64,000 bases of DNA from Cordia subcordata. Lineage: Eukaryota > Streptophyta > Magnoliopsida > Boraginales > Cordiaceae. The notes under the pieces were generated by a model that saw only the letters and a list, made by a program, of their open reading frames with translations, ran no database searches and was not told the DNA's origin. The position numbers were made by a program, and so were the translations under genes. Numbering within the stretch: position 1 is the first letter of the stretch; each line of letters starts with the position of its first letter. Positions 12,142 to 24,762 of the stretch are shown one piece after another. The DNA is taken from positions 7,649,501 to 7,713,500 of the forward strand of contig JAPTOF010000003.1 of assembly GCA_028554755.1 (NCBI GenBank). The letters run 5' to 3'.

Positions 12142-13888
12142 TGATGCGAATTCCAAGCACAAGCCTAAAAATTAGCCCGCAAGTGCACGGGTCGTTAGTA
12201 GCCTAGTGTGTGAATGTGGGATTGTATTTCTCAGGGAGGCTATCCATGTGTGGTTCTAAGTTAAAGTGTATCCTACACTAGCTACATGTGGTCCTACCTA
12301 CTCTTTTTTACGGTTTTTAAATTGATTATAGATCTAATTTAAACCTAAACTAAAAGGAAAGTAAACCTAACTAGTGGGAATAGAGGTATAAGCAAGCTAC
12401 GGAAGTGGGAATCTACAAGGTTTTGAGGAAACTTAGGGGTGAATGCTCTTTTGGAATGGGTTTAGGTTTTTATCCTTGTTTTGAGGCTATTAGTGGTTTG
12501 TTTACTCTAATTGCCAGCTTAGTTTACTAGCCTTACTACTTCTAGCTATCAGTGTAACCCTATCCCTAACTGGGTCCTATTAGAAGTATAGATTTGTCCT
12601 AACTAGCTAGGTCTTTCAGGTCTAGTGTCTAAGTTGTTTAGGTATTGATTAATTCCCTAATAGGGAGTCTAACTTATTTAATTTTGTTTCAAACTAGAGA
12701 TGAAGTCCTCTAGGAAAATAAGTGATAGTGATATGCTTTTAGCCATGTTTCTTGCTAGAGGTAATAATCTACTATATTAAGGGCATTAAGAGCACAATTA
12801 ATGAACACAAATATAGTTGCAAGTAGGGTTCATGCTATTAGCATGGATTAAGGCTAAGGTAAGGCTAGTACTATTAGCATTTAAGCACAAATTGCACATG
12901 CAAACTCATAGAAGTATTTCATCAAACACTTTGACATTTTCTATCTCAAGCCGCAGATATATAAAGCATGTATATAGAAGCATTTCATCGAACACTTTGA
13001 CCTTTTCAATCTCAAGCCATAGATATATAAGAACAAAGCATGTATATATAACCATCAATATCTCAAAACATGTATTTAGATCTTTAACCCATTACAAAAA
13101 TAACAATCACCCTGAATTTAGAGCTAATCTTGTATAGTATAGACAAGAATAAAGAGAAGAATGAAAAGCTCCCTCATTATCCTTGCTCTTTACAAATCTT
13201 GCTCTAAAACCCTCCAAATCCTTGTTTAATCCTCAAATCCAAGCTTGTTTATGGATGGAATTGATGCGATATTGAGTGTGTGAGTTGCGTGAGTGATGAA
13301 ATTAGGGTTTTGTGTATTAAATGTGAAGATTGGGTGTTAATTCCTAATTTTTGCTTAAAAGTGCACTTTTATAGGTTTTTCTCGCGTACAACCAAAGGCC
13401 TAGCCAGGGGACTGACTTAAAGAGGAGGTTGACCGACCAAAATAAGGAAGTTACTGACTAAGCCGAGGGACTGGCCTATGCGCCCCGAAGGGGGGAGGGG
13501 AGGGGAGGGAGAGGGGTTGACCAGCCTTTCCAGTTTATGCCCTAAATTTAGCCGTTTTATGCCCCATCTTCTCCATTTGCTTCATGCTTTATTTGGGAGC
13601 CTCCAAAGTGTCTTTTCTTCATTTCTTTATCTTCAAGGCATCTCTAAACTTTGCTTCACATCCTAACCACCATCAATTAACCTCTAATCATCACTGCATA
13701 TCTTACCAAAAAACACAAGAATAAGCACTTAGTATAGGATTTTTACTATAAACTTAACTATGAATATTTAGATCCTCATATGCACAAATTTGATATATAT
13801 ACCACACTAAGGCTATCTAATAAGTACAAAACACCTCTAAAAACATAGGAAAATGCAAAAAAAAAAAAGGTCAAACCAATATACATCA
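12142..13888 (-). repeat. Athila-like 5' LTR E2 of the gag-protease remnant
   Basis: The LTR spans TGATGCGAATTCC to ATACATCA (about 1.75 kb), next to a tRNA-Asp type primer-binding site. It parallels LTR E1 at 3868-5379. A TATA-like CTATAAAAG on the minus strand lies near 13367-13375, with degenerate GACC/GTCG motifs just upstream (about 13390-13460). Its open frames (12817-13137, 13478-13666) have no recognisable domain. Confidence 0.75.
12900..13055. repeat. Imperfect tandem duplication, about 75-bp unit, in LTR E2
   Basis: A unit running from 'AGAAGTATTTCATCAAACAC' through 'CAGATATATAAAGCATG' is repeated once at about 12975-13045 with a few substitutions. It is absent as a duplicate from LTR E1, so it arose after the two copies separated. 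Confidence 0.65.
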
Positions 13889-15284
13889 TCGACCAGCTAA
13901 GCATGCTGAAGCAACATAAGTACAAGATTTCAGCTCCTTTGACTAGATTATCACCCATTTTAGAACCCGATCTTCCACACCCACTTCACCCCATTAAACC
14001 TTAGCCTTCCATCGCTCTCTCCTATCTCACACATACTCATCCATATACATTTACACTAGGAATCAAGCATCTTTGGTGGATCAAACGCTTAGAGTTGAGG
14101 ATTTACTCAAGATTTGCAAAGAGATTGCTAAAGATGAAAGGGAAGACTTTTTATCTCCCTTTTATCCTAGTTTATTATATGTTTGGGTAGAGTATTTTAT
14201 GGCGATTAACACTTGTTTTGTATGGGTTTTTTATGGATATTTATATATATGCTTTGCGCTTAGGGTTTCAACGACTATTTTTTATACATGTCTAGGTGTT
14301 TGATGATATGTCACAATGAGATAAAATATATAATCTTGATGCTTGCTTATTATTAATTGCTTCTGTAGCTTTATTTAGGCATGTTTATGTGTTTATGTCA
14401 AGAATCTATAGAGTTGGCCATATACTCATCTATGTCTATATATGTGCTTATATGCCTTAATAGTAAAGTATGCTCTATTACCTACAGGTTAGGTCCTTAT
14501 TGCTTCTATGGTGTAATCTAAACATGGCTATGTGTTCAGTAGTTGGATATGTCTATGTATTCACAAATGCCATTCCTAGATCATGTAAAGAATTGCACTT
14601 TAATTACCTAAACCACTATTGTGGTGTCTGATTGATAGAGCATAGTTAATGGTTAGATGTAGTGGAGTTGCTTTAGCTTTAAACCTAGCTAATAGATGTA
14701 TGACTAAATCTAATCGACCTTTAGATGGATTAGTTCTTGACTTTAAACTCAGCCAATGGTTTAGACACTAGGGGAGGCTTAATCCACGTCACTTAGAAAC
14801 CTAAGTAGTTAACCCAAAAACCCTAGGTCATAAAGACCACCCTGTACTTTAAGAGGATCCACCTAGGGATAGTCTCGTACTAAGGCCTAGAGGATAATAA
14901 CGTGATTATTTAGGACTCTAGATAAGAGCAATCTAGAAAACCCATCAAAAGCCCTAATCAAGAGTATAATAAGTGCCCATAGCTTTAAATCCATTCCCAT
15001 TGTTTGTTTCCCCTTAGATAGCTTGATTCCACCATCTCCGCACACCTGTACTTTAGTTTTATTGTCTTTAGTTTAGGTTTACTTTTCCTTAAGCTCTATT
15101 AAATTTAAAACCCTAAAAAATTGGTAGTTTAAGTCACTTCATGTAACTTTTTAGGACACATACTCCTTAGGGCCACATATAGTTAGCCTCCTTATAGAAA
15201 AATAGCCCCGTACTTACACGATTTTCTACAAACGACTCGTGCACTTGCAAGCTAATTTAAGGCTTGAGCTTGAAATTTGCGTCA
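13889..15284 (+). repeat. Partial plus-strand LTR related to the element C/G family
   Basis: The segment 14500-15284 is the reverse complement pattern of the LTR text at 5380-6182: CATGGCTATGTGTTC near 14523, the GGTTTAGACACTAGGGG segment near 14757, and the 'GACTCGTGCACTTGCAAGC' type end. It finishes AATTTGCGTCA at 15284. The left end is cut at 13889 by LTR E2. No primer-binding site follows 15284. The open frame at 14073-14303 lies within the LTR. Confidence 0.6.
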
Positions 15285-16387
15285 ACATGCTCTGTGTCTA
15301 ATGGATTAGACATGTTGACATCTTGATTAGACATGGAAGGAATAACCACCGTATCATGTCCTCCCTCAACATCTATCGGCAATCTTTCACTATGTGTGTT
15401 TCGACCCATATCTAAATCAGGTTCTACCAAGCATGCCGAAAATTGTTTACATGGAAAAATGCTATCCAGGTCTCACACCTGGGGCAAAAGCCTTATCTAG
15501 GTATGTTTGGAGCGCAAAGGGCGAACCTTATAATGATGCCTTTTCGGCCTGGGAGTCTCCGCACACAATCTTATGAACATGGTTTCTTTATTCCCTACCC
15601 CAAACTTCATCTAGGGACTTTGAAAAGAACAAGGTATGGGCTACTCAATTGTAAGAAAATTGAACTAGTATCAAAGTAATAGCAATTGAATCACAACAAA
15701 ACCAAGCCACGAATTTTATTACCATTCAAGTAGTATACAAGAATAAGATAAACCCTCAACAAACTGGAGAAAAACGCAGTAAAAGATTACCATATTTCAC
15801 ACAAAGCTAATTGTAGTGAAATCATAAACCTAATTACAGCTCAAAAAAGGGATAAGGGCTAAAGCCACAAAGCCAATTGCAGCTGAAGCTAGAAGGCTGT
15901 AAATCTAACTATAGCAGAGCCATAAACTAAATTACAGCTAAATGGAAAAATCTAGGCCTTTAAAGTGAATTACATCAATTTTTAGATAGTTCTAAGCTAA
16001 CCACGACTAAGCTAGGAATAAGCTAATTTTAAGCTAACATTACGTTAACTACGACTAAACTAGGACTAAGCTAAGTTAAGGATAGGTCTAAGATATGGAG
16101 CTAAGAGAATAAATATTGATCAAGACATGGTAGTGCTAGGACCCTTTTCTTTATGGCCTTGTTAAGCTTTTATACTTGCTGCTCGAAATCTTCCAACAGT
16201 TCTGATCTCGGTGTCTTCTGTAGTTGTTAAAGCTTTGACCGAGTTCTATGCTTCATCCTCACTTCTTCTATTTTGGTGTTGCATGTTTTAGTTGACTTGG
16301 TTTCTTTTATTTAAAGTAAGGATGTGTATATCATGCGTCAGTATTACACTTGGCCAAAGATCAACTGCAACATTTGTTCTAGTCGTG
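15285..16387. other. Unidentified, repeat-derived sequence
   Basis: I recognise no domain here. Two overlapping open frames at 15394-15679 contain no known motif. From about 15790 to 16090 the sequence is a degenerate array of short motifs (CTAATTACAGCT and ACGACTAAGCTAGGA variants). It is probably transposon-derived because it lies between LTRs, but this is not shown. Confidence 0.4.
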
Positions 16388-16392
16388 GTATC

Positions 16393-18242
16393 TATTGGGA
16401 TTATATGCCCTAAAACCATAAGCACATGGTGATTGCTGGATACAAGACATAATACACTCATGATATTGTTCATATGATTGAGTTTTGTAAAGATTATTCT
16501 CTCTATTTATGCGTTAGTGAAAAGTATGAAGGTTCAATGATATAGACTAGTGACTTTGGTGTGCAATAAAGTTGGAGGCACCATTCCAAGTCTAGATTTG
16601 GTGACATCATAAATTGGTCCATAGTCAGATGGTAGTGTTGGGCACTTTGCTAGGACAAGGTTATAATGGGCGAGTTTCCTTGAAAGGGTAATCTATCTAA
16701 GTCATTGGATGGTTTTCCAGGCTACACTTCTAGTGCATGTCACGCATTAAACAGGGCCACCATGAATATGTCTTCTGGGAATGTATTGTCACATATAGAA
16801 GATGAGACACTCAAAGCTTCCCGGTGATCTATGCTCTTAATCTTGAGCATGTGTGGATGAACTGACTAAATTAAAGTGCAACATTTTGATATACCATAAG
16901 AAGAGGTCTTGTGTAATAAGATTGTTTGCCTTGTACTTTAGGTGTTGTATTCTAATTAGTTGGGACATGCGGACATGCATATGCAACAACAGAGTCTACG
17001 TGCCCCCTTGGATTTGTCCACTTGATCACTAGAAATCTAGTAGTAGTGATATTACCCTTCAAGGGTATATCGATCATTTGGCTTGTAGGTCTCTCCCTAG
17101 AATCAAGAGATCCACTACCAATAGATAATCATTATATGGAACTAGAGATTCCAAGGTTCCAGATGTAGTCTTAGAGGTGATGGTATTTGTAAAGACCTAC
17201 CTTGACTATGGGTATACATAAAAGGGCATTTTGGTCATTTCACTCAGTTGGTCAAAGACAGAGATCACTGAAGCAAGTCATGAGCTCCTGCTTAGCTAGT
17301 AATTATCCTTGGAGTACATATTTGGTCTTCTGGTGGAAATAGACCAAGGTCAAAATAGCTTTAGTATTGCCAAAGCGATAGCAAGGACATTTTGGTCATT
17401 TTAGAAGCCAAGGGTACTTATGTCTTTTAGTTCTTTCACTAGCCATTACTCTATTGGATACATTAATTGAGGTAAATTAATTATGTGTATTGCTTAATTA
17501 AGATTTAAGGTTAGAATTAAGAAGCGATTTAATTATTCAGGTCTTCTTATATAACTCATAAATATCTTAATTAGATAAATGCGTCCCACTTGGTAGATAT
17601 TTAGTGCGTGAGGTGGATTATTTGGGATATCCTTATCCCTAGGGAATATTTCATTTCTAGGGATTAAGGGGGGTATTATGCTAAAATATAATATTTGCGG
17701 AACCTTCTATTATTAAGGTTGACTTGTACTATAAATAGTACAAGATAAGCATAACCCACATGAGAGAGTGAAGATATTTTCTTGATAGGTGTGTAAAGGA
17801 TTTTTCACACACTAGCACCAAGAACACACACTAAACTCCATAATCTCAATTTAGCCTTAAAAATTACTAGCCCACTATATAGCAAATTGTATCTTAGCAG
17901 TAGAGCTTTGGAAATAGTGGAGAAGACCACCACAAGGCTAATACGAGGAGGGTATTGTACGAAGAAGCTATTTTTTGCATTCAAATCACGCTATGATGGT
18001 AACTGGTCTTAACTTTACTCTTATGTTTTGCTTGATTGTGGTGCTCATGTGTATAATAGACTTTACATATGCTATGTTTCCATTCCCATTGTCTTTAGAA
18101 CAAGGAAAACTCCTTTTATTAGCTCTTAAAAAAAGAAAGCAGTCCTTCCTTACCCAATTCCTGAAAGGAATTGTTAATATGTTTTTGATTTTTAAAAATC
18201 CAATATAACAATTATCCATAGGAATAGCATCTATATCCAATA
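16393..18242 (+). mobile_element. Solo LTR, probably Ty1/copia, with GTATC target duplication
   Basis: The element starts TATTGGGATTATATGCCC and ends ATCCAATA, so its ends form a short inverted repeat. It is flanked by an identical 5-bp direct repeat GTATC (16388-16392 and 18243-18247). Its start resembles the start of the element D LTR (TGTTAGGATTAGTATGCCC). No coding region lies between the duplications, so this is a single LTR of about 1.85 kb left by LTR-LTR recombination. Both ends read TA instead of the usual TG and CA. Open frames inside (17975-18240) are not genes. Confidence 0.7.
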
Positions 18243-18247
18243 GTATC

Positions 18248-18354
18248 AGCCTTGAATTCTCCTTGCCCTAAGATCTCCCCTCGACCTCTAGGCTAATACA
18301 ATGTAGATCTTAGGTGTAAACACAAGAATATATGAATAGGACTTATCAAGAGAG
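18248..18354. other. Short unassigned stretch
   Basis: About 100 bases lie between the solo LTR and the first recognisable part of element A. Nothing is recognised in it. Confidence 0.4.
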
Positions 18355-19355
18355 AAATCTATAGCTAGTAGCTTCTTTACAATTGTAGTGTAATTTCACT
18401 GGGCACCATTTAAGGTCTTGTTAGTATAGTAAATCACAAACGACAACATATTCTTACATTGACCTAACACAACTCCTATGGGATAGTCTGATGTAATGCA
18501 CATTATCTCAAAAGGAAGACTATAGTCAAGAGGCTAGATGATAGAAGTGAAAGACAGTAAAGACTTAAGTCTACTTAAATGCAATCTTCATCAAAGATAA
18601 AAGGAGCATCTTGCACTAGAAGTCTACACAATTGACATGCAATCTGACTGAAGTCCTTAATAAAGTGTCGGTAAAAACCAGCATGACCAAGGAAGGATCT
18701 AATGTCCTTAATATTCTTAGGAATAGGTAGTTTTTTTTGGGCTCAAACTTGGCTAGGTGAACTTGAATACCATCAGATGACATAATACGAACTAAAATTG
18801 TCCTCTCTGAAACATAACATGTAATCTCTCCCATCTAAGAACAAGATTCATCTCTACACATCTATATAGCACTAACGAAAGGTAATTAAGACACTCATCA
18901 AAAGTTGAACCAAAGACTAAAAAATCATTCATGAAAATCTCTAAGTGCTTCTAAATCATATGAAAAAATTTGGCCATCGTACACCTTTGAAAGGTCGTAG
19001 ATGTAATGCAAAGAGGGCATTTTCCTATAAGCAAAGGTACCATAAGGACATGTGAAAGTGATCTTCTCTTAGTCCTTGGGATACATAGGAATCTGATTAT
19101 ACCTTGAGTACCGATCTAAGAAACAATAATAACCATGCCTAGCTACTCTATCTAAGATTTGATCGAGAAAGGGTAAAGGGAAATGATCTTTCCTAGTCCT
19201 GGAATTAAGCTTCCTATACTCAATACAAACTCTACAACCTATGGTGGTGCATATAGGAAAAAGTTCACTCTTATCAATTTAGGACCACCATGATCCCAGA
19301 CTTCTTCGGCGCTACTTGTAACATATTGGCCTCACTTCTGTAGATCAAATGACCT
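18355..19355 (-). pseudogene. Element A, left part: degenerate gypsy RT and RNase H
   Basis: This stretch follows the element C polymerase text at about 34915-35900 base for base with many changes. Seen on the minus strand: the RNase H start region (about 18400-18540), the RT thumb (18616-18834), the segment ending TTFQRCTMA near 18985-19020 (in a shifted frame), then the RT fingers up to 19355. Frameshifts and stops occur throughout. It ends exactly at element B, and the same gene resumes at 49755, so A is the oldest, outermost element of the nest. Confidence 0.75.
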
Positions 19356-19646
19356 TGATATGTGTCGAATTGTGTTTGTTTGCACTAGTATTTTCATATA
19401 TGTTTAGAGGTGATTTGGGCTTTATAGAGTGCATTGGTGCAGTATCTATTTGATATTTATGTATATATGGTACTAAATATTTATAATGAGTTTAATGAGT
19501 ACTAAATGCCTTATTTTGTGTATAAGTGAGCAATAGGTGATGAACGAGGTTGAACAATAGAGAATAAATATGAATAGGTCAAACCGGAGAAGAAAAGAGC
19601 AAAGAATGGAGCATGCATCTATTGGACAAGCTCAAGGAAGTAACTA

Positions 19647-19785
19647 GTCGACCAGCAGGTCCAAAAAGCATTATTGAGAGTTGGTCTAGCATTTTCCAAT
19701 ACCAGTCGACTGACTAGCTGCACCGGCAAGTCCAAAGAGCATCCCAATTACAACCTGTTGAGGTATAAAGAAGATACTGGTCGAC
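19647..19785 (+). promoter_or_regulatory. GTCGAC palindrome cluster in element B 5' LTR
   Basis: Exact GTCGAC occurs at 19647-19652, 19705-19710 and 19780-19785, with partial copies between them. In the sister LTR the corresponding region (48420-48600) is more degenerate and lies directly upstream of a clear TATAAATA at 48616-48623. The cluster therefore sits in the promoter-proximal U3. Confidence 0.45.
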
Positions 19786-19940
19786 CGACTGTGATGCTGT
19801 GAAAAGCTAATAGCTTTCCTTCGACTTTTTTGAGAAAAAAATTCACATAGCCATAGACTACACACTCAAAACACTAGCCCATAATCCTGCTCATCTACCT
19901 CACGCACATTACTCCATACTCATCTGCAGGAGGATTCAAC

Positions 19941-20012
19941 AACTACTTGGAATATTTGATTAAGGATTGTAAATTAAGCAAGCTACTTGGAATATTTGAT
20001 TAAGGATTGTAA
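19941..20012. repeat. Tandem duplication in element B 5' LTR
   Basis: CTACTTGGAATATTTGATTA and the bases after it occur at about 19942 and again at about 19981. The right LTR has a single version near 48770-48795, so the duplication postdates insertion of B. Confidence 0.7.
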
Positions 20013-20822
20013 AGGTTTTGCTAAGGACATGGGGAGGACTCTTTATCTACTCTTTGTCCTAGTTTATTCCATGTTTTAGTAGATCTATCTAGGGTGATGA
20101 AAGCTTGTATTACAAGTCAAGATATTATGCTATTGTTTTGGGTTATTTTGGTGGATTAATACATGTTTGGTTTTTATTACTTTATGACATTATTTCAAGC
20201 ATGTCTATGTGTTTGTGTAAATGTCTCAATGATGAAACATGTATTATATTGTGCTTTCTTTGCTTTAATCCACTATTCTGATGTATGATTGATGGTTCTT
20301 CATTCATGTTTAGGCCTAGTTAAGTAGTCTTTAGCTTTAAACCCAGTTAATAGGCTTCCGGCTTGGCTTTATCGATCTTGGATGGCTTAGATCTTAGTTT
20401 TAAATCCAGCTAATAGTTTAAACACTAGGATTAGATTCAATCAACATCACATAAAAGACTTAATCAACTAGCCTTAAAACCCTAGTTAAGTAATACAAAG
20501 CTATACTTACGCACCAATTAGGGATAAAATTACACCATTAATTAAGGATAATAAGATAGTTAATCTAGGGCTTCTAAAGAGCAGTTTAACCCATAAATTA
20601 TTCCCAAAACAAGAGTAGGTTTCCAACCCATAATCAAGTTATCACCCCAGCTCTCCCTCATAGTGTTTGACCCTTCTTGCTTAGTTTGACCCCTTTCTCA
20701 TCGCACACAATCACACACACACTTAGTTTTAGTCTAGTTTGGTTTAGTTTTCTTGAGCTCTATCCAATTCGAAATTCCAAGAAACTCACACCCGTATGTA
20801 GTCTTTTCTAGGACACACATCC

Positions 20823-22711
20823 TGATACGTCTCTTGAGTGCAAGCTCTAAAGACCCACAAGCACACAGATCAGTGTAGCAAAGTGTATGCAAGTGCGGGG
20901 TCGATTCCACAGGGAGGCTATGTTGGGAGATAGATTCTATGTGTGTGTTCTAGAGTGTGCCTAAAAAGAAACCAAAACAATCTATTTTTTTTTATATTTT
21001 GGATTTTTGATGGTCATGAGCTCTAACTAAAATGAATTAAACTAAACTATGAGAATGAAAAGTGGGAAACAAGTTAATCTAGAAGAACTAACAAACGGAA
21101 AAGGGTAAGGGTGACTTCAACTTATGAATGGGAAATTCTGTACTTGAATGCTATGGGATTAAAGAATGATGGCTTACTTTCATAATTGCTCTTAACTAGG
21201 TTGCTAAATTAGTGTCTTAATTTCCCCCTAGGACTCGGTGCGGGTCCATCCCCAGGTGGCACCTCCTAGAGCTATGGCATGATCCTTATGACCTAGGGCC
21301 TTAAGAGTGACCAATTGGCTTCCTATGTGACTTAGAATGAGCCTACCCTAGTACCTAAATCATTGGCTAGATTTAAAACCAAGACCTAGTGTTGCTAAGG
21401 TCGATTAAACCTATCCTAAAACCTATTGGCTAGATTTAAAGCCAAAGGAGACTCAGCCTAGGCTAACCCTAAATTGCTTACCGTCATTCTACGGTCACTA
21501 CAGTGAGATTTGACTTGATAGCACATTCATACATGTTCTAGACCGAGGTGTTCGTGAATAAGAGAATCTATTCAACTACCAAACATCGTCATGCTCGGAT
21601 CACACCATTAGAAGCAATTAACAACCAACGTGTGTTCGTTATTGAAGTCATATTCACTACTAGGCATGCAAATATACACATAGACATGAATATAAGCATT
21701 ACCCACTTCATAGCATCCACATATAAACACATAGACATGATTATAGCATGGATTAGATGTGTTTAGTAATAAATATACTTTAATTTATACACATGCTACT
21801 CATTTAGGCATTTAATCAAACACTTAGACATGAATGAAAAAATAACCATTTGAACAAGAAAATCAAACATGTATATATTCAGTCATTTAATCCCATATCA
21901 TAAAAGTATATAACTAACCCATTACATAAGTTAAATCACCCTAAACAAGTCTACTCAATTATAATAAGAGATAGAATGAAAGAGAGTTTATGAAGCTTTC
22001 CTTTCATCCTAGCTAATCTTGTACAAAGCTCTTGAGCAACTTGAATCCAAATGTTGAAACGCTCTAAATTCTCTTGATTCAAGGTGATGAAATGTGTGAG
22101 AGGGTGTGTGTGAGGTGGGTGAAGACTAGGGTTTAGTGTGTGTGTGTGTGTAATAAGTGTGTTTAGATCCTCTCTAAAAAAATGTCAAAAAAAGATTCCC
22201 CCTTTTAGTCTGAAAATTGGGCTTTTATATCAGCTTTTCACGAACTGCCGGTCGACCAGCTTCTCCTCTTGGCTCGACCAGCTTTTTTGTGGTGCTCTCT
22301 GGATTGGCCGGTAGACCTAATCGGTCGATAGGATTTGGAAGGGTGGTCATCCGGCTATTTTTAACACCTCTTTAAAGTGGTCGGTCGACCGGCTCCTTCT
22401 CTTGGGTCGTCCGACTGACTTCCTTCCTCCATTCTTTGTCTTTCCAGCCTCCGATCTTCTTTTTCTAACCCGTACATCTCCCATCTTCATCATCAATCAT
22501 CGTTCAATCTCGATCTTAACTCAAAGTTCACCAAAATCATTGAAAACAAGCAATTAGTGTAGCAATATGTCTCTTAAACTCAATATGTACATTTGTTTAC
22601 GCTTAAGCCTATTTTTATCAAAAACACAACACTAGTACATCTTTATAAGCACTTAATACCTTTCAATCATAGGCAAATGACAATGCAAACACACAAAAAC
22701 ACAACACATCA
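20823..22711 (-). repeat. Element C 3' LTR
   Basis: Nearly identical over its length to 39371-41241. It carries about 20-25 bases near 21240-21262 that are missing from the other copy. On the minus strand a TATA box (ATATAAAAGC) lies at 22221-22230. Confidence 0.9.
22221..22410 (-). promoter_or_regulatory. TATA box and upstream GTCGAC cluster, element C 3' LTR
   Basis: On the minus strand ATATAAAAGC (22221-22230) is a good TATA box. Immediately upstream in transcription sense are GTCGAC at 22251-22256 and 22384-22389, plus near copies (GCTCGACC near 22273, GGTCGATAGG near 22323, GGTCGTCCGAC near 22406). The matching cluster in the 5' LTR is at 40779-40917. Confidence 0.5.
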
Positions 22712-22712
22712 A

Positions 22713-22732
22713 CACCCCTAAACCTTCTCACT
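22713..22732 (-). other. Polypurine tract of element C
   Basis: The minus strand reads GTGAGAAGGTTTAGGGGTG directly before the 3' LTR start. Purine-rich tracts here prime plus-strand synthesis. Confidence 0.6.
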
Positions 22733-22849
22733 GCTTGTCTCCAAGCAAGCCTAATCTAAAGCTTATTTCTAAAGCTGAAGCCAAGGGTTGCCTAAGAGAT
22801 TGACACTCTATCAAAGTTAATCTAAGAAGCATGAAGAGGGCAATGCTAT
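22733..22849 (-). other. Element C 3' non-coding region, distal part
   Basis: Non-coding DNA between the polypurine tract and the element D insertion. It includes TGCTTGGAGACAAGCA on the minus strand near 22733-22748, a small perfect hairpin. Confidence 0.5.
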
Positions 22850-24748
22850 TGTGGAAAGATCCCGATTGATAATATTACATGTAGTCTATCCTAGTCCATA
22901 TTTTCAAAAATACTACCAAGAAAACATGCTAAGAAAATAAAATAACCACATAACACATACAAGAACATGTTTAAGAATATATAGCACATAACTAGTATTT
23001 GCAAAAATATGTAAAGCTAACCTCTTGAAGTATGGGACCTTTGATAAAGCTAAAACCGTCACGAGCTTTGTTCCCGCTTATGAACAAAGCCACCAAAAAA
23101 AATTTTACCATAAGGGTGTCACAATATGCAACTCCCTAGTCTTCTTCCCTATGGTTAAAGAGACTTTTCTTGAGAGAATAGCTTCTTGTGTGGGAAGAAG
23201 CAAAGTAATATGTTTTTGAAAATCTAGAGCAAAAAAAATCACACAATAAGTGTGTACTATGTGTTGTAGTATTCTCTTGCAAAAATGGAAAAGATCAACT
23301 ACAAAATTTTTGGATGCTAGAAATGGTTTAACGTCTTGCCTATTTATAGAAAAAGTTTGGCACCTAAACGTTATAAACTTTCCATGTGGGAAATTTTTTC
23401 CTAGTAGTAAATGTTTGCCATATGTCATGGAAGTTACTTGTACAATTTGAATTTTTCTTGTAGTAGCTTTCTAGCACATGTCTTGGAAGATTGGGCTAAG
23501 CCTCCAATCCAAGCCCAACACATAGTCCATAATCCATGTAAAGGCCCAAGCCCAATAAGAAACCATCCAAGCCCAATTAGGTTATCTTGGACTCTAAAGA
23601 AAGCCCAAACCCAATTCCAAGCTTTGGCCCAATAAAGCTATTACCACAATATGGAATTTGCTCTTTCAAGATCACTCCCTCAAAGACATTTCAACTAGGT
23701 AAGGGACCAAGAAAAAACACAATTAACCTTGGCTTCCAAAAATAATAAAAAATGTCCTTGCCCAATCTAGGCGACATAATAATAATTGTTTTTAACTCCG
23801 ATCTATTCCACCATAAGATCAAAGTTGCACTCCAAGAAAAATTGCTATTACCCAAAAGCTTGTCACAAAAGAATGTGAACTTTGTCTTTGACCTACTAAA
23901 TAAACGACCATAATGCCCCTCTATGTATACCCACAGCTAAAACCGGTCATTTGGCCTGTGTACTATCACCTCCTTAGCTGTATCTTTTTCCGTTGGGTTT
24001 CTTATCCTATTGCCAACCATTCTTGGTCATGGAATCTCTTGATCTCGGGAGCGATCCTCAAGCCATATGACCGATACACCCACAAAGGTAGTATCACTAG
24101 ATCTAGATTCGGATGATAAATATGGACAATCCCAAAGAGGGCACATAGACTCCATATTACATATGCATGGTCCAATTAATTAGATTTTAGCACTCAATGC
24201 ACAAGGCTGTTGATCCTAATAAAGTAAGATCTCACCCACAGTGAATCAAAGTACCAAACCCTAACTTTATTAGTTCATCCACATATGCTCAAGATTAAGA
24301 GCAACGATCATTTAGAAGCAGTGAGTATCTTGTTCTCTTTCTTTGATAATACGTCTCTAGAAAATATTCTCACAATGGTCCTGTCAAATACGTGACACAT
24401 GTACTATTGAGACAACTCTGGAAAGTCCGCCAATGACCTAGGTAGATCACCCTCAACGAGGAGACTTGCTCAATATAACCTTATCCCGGTAGAGTACCCA
24501 ACACTACCATTCGATGAGGGACTCAATTTATGACGTGACTAAATCTAGACTTGGACCTATTGTGTGTCCAACTTCACTGTGCACCCAAGTCATTAGTTCA
24601 AGTCAAAGGACTTTTATACATGCATCAATAAAACATACCAAAGATAATATGTAAGGAACTCATAATGCCATTTAACAAAATGATTATACATTGTTTAACA
24701 TCCAAAATGTTATATGCAAGTGAGCTTTAGGGCATACTAATCCTAATA
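22850..24748 (-). repeat. Element D 3' LTR
   Basis: Parallels 30169-32060 throughout. Its plus-strand left end (TGTGGAAAGATCCCGATTG) differs from the other copy (TGTAGGATCGATAA), so this terminus has been altered. A TATA box CTATAAATAGG on the minus strand lies at 23339-23349. Confidence 0.9.
23339..23349 (-). promoter_or_regulatory. TATA box in element D 3' LTR
   Basis: The minus strand reads CTATAAATAGG, a strong plant TATA box. The same site occurs in the 5' LTR at about 30648-30658. Confidence 0.6.
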
Positions 24749-24762
24749 ATCTCCCACTTGCA

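Larger units (their letters stand above)
19356..20822 (+). repeat. Element B 5' LTR, first part
   Basis: It starts TGATATGTGTCGAATTG and matches 48118 onward, for example the 'GTTTGCACTAG' segment followed by 'CATATATGTTTAGAG'. It is broken at the CATCC site where element C inserted. It contains three GTCGAC hexamers at 19647, 19705 and 19780. Confidence 0.8.

Noticed and set aside
18241..18252. TAGTATCAGCC after the solo LTR, resembling a copia primer-binding site
   Set aside because: The perfect GTATC duplication places the LTR end at 18242, so the resemblance is partly the duplication itself. It fits the initiator-tRNA site poorly.
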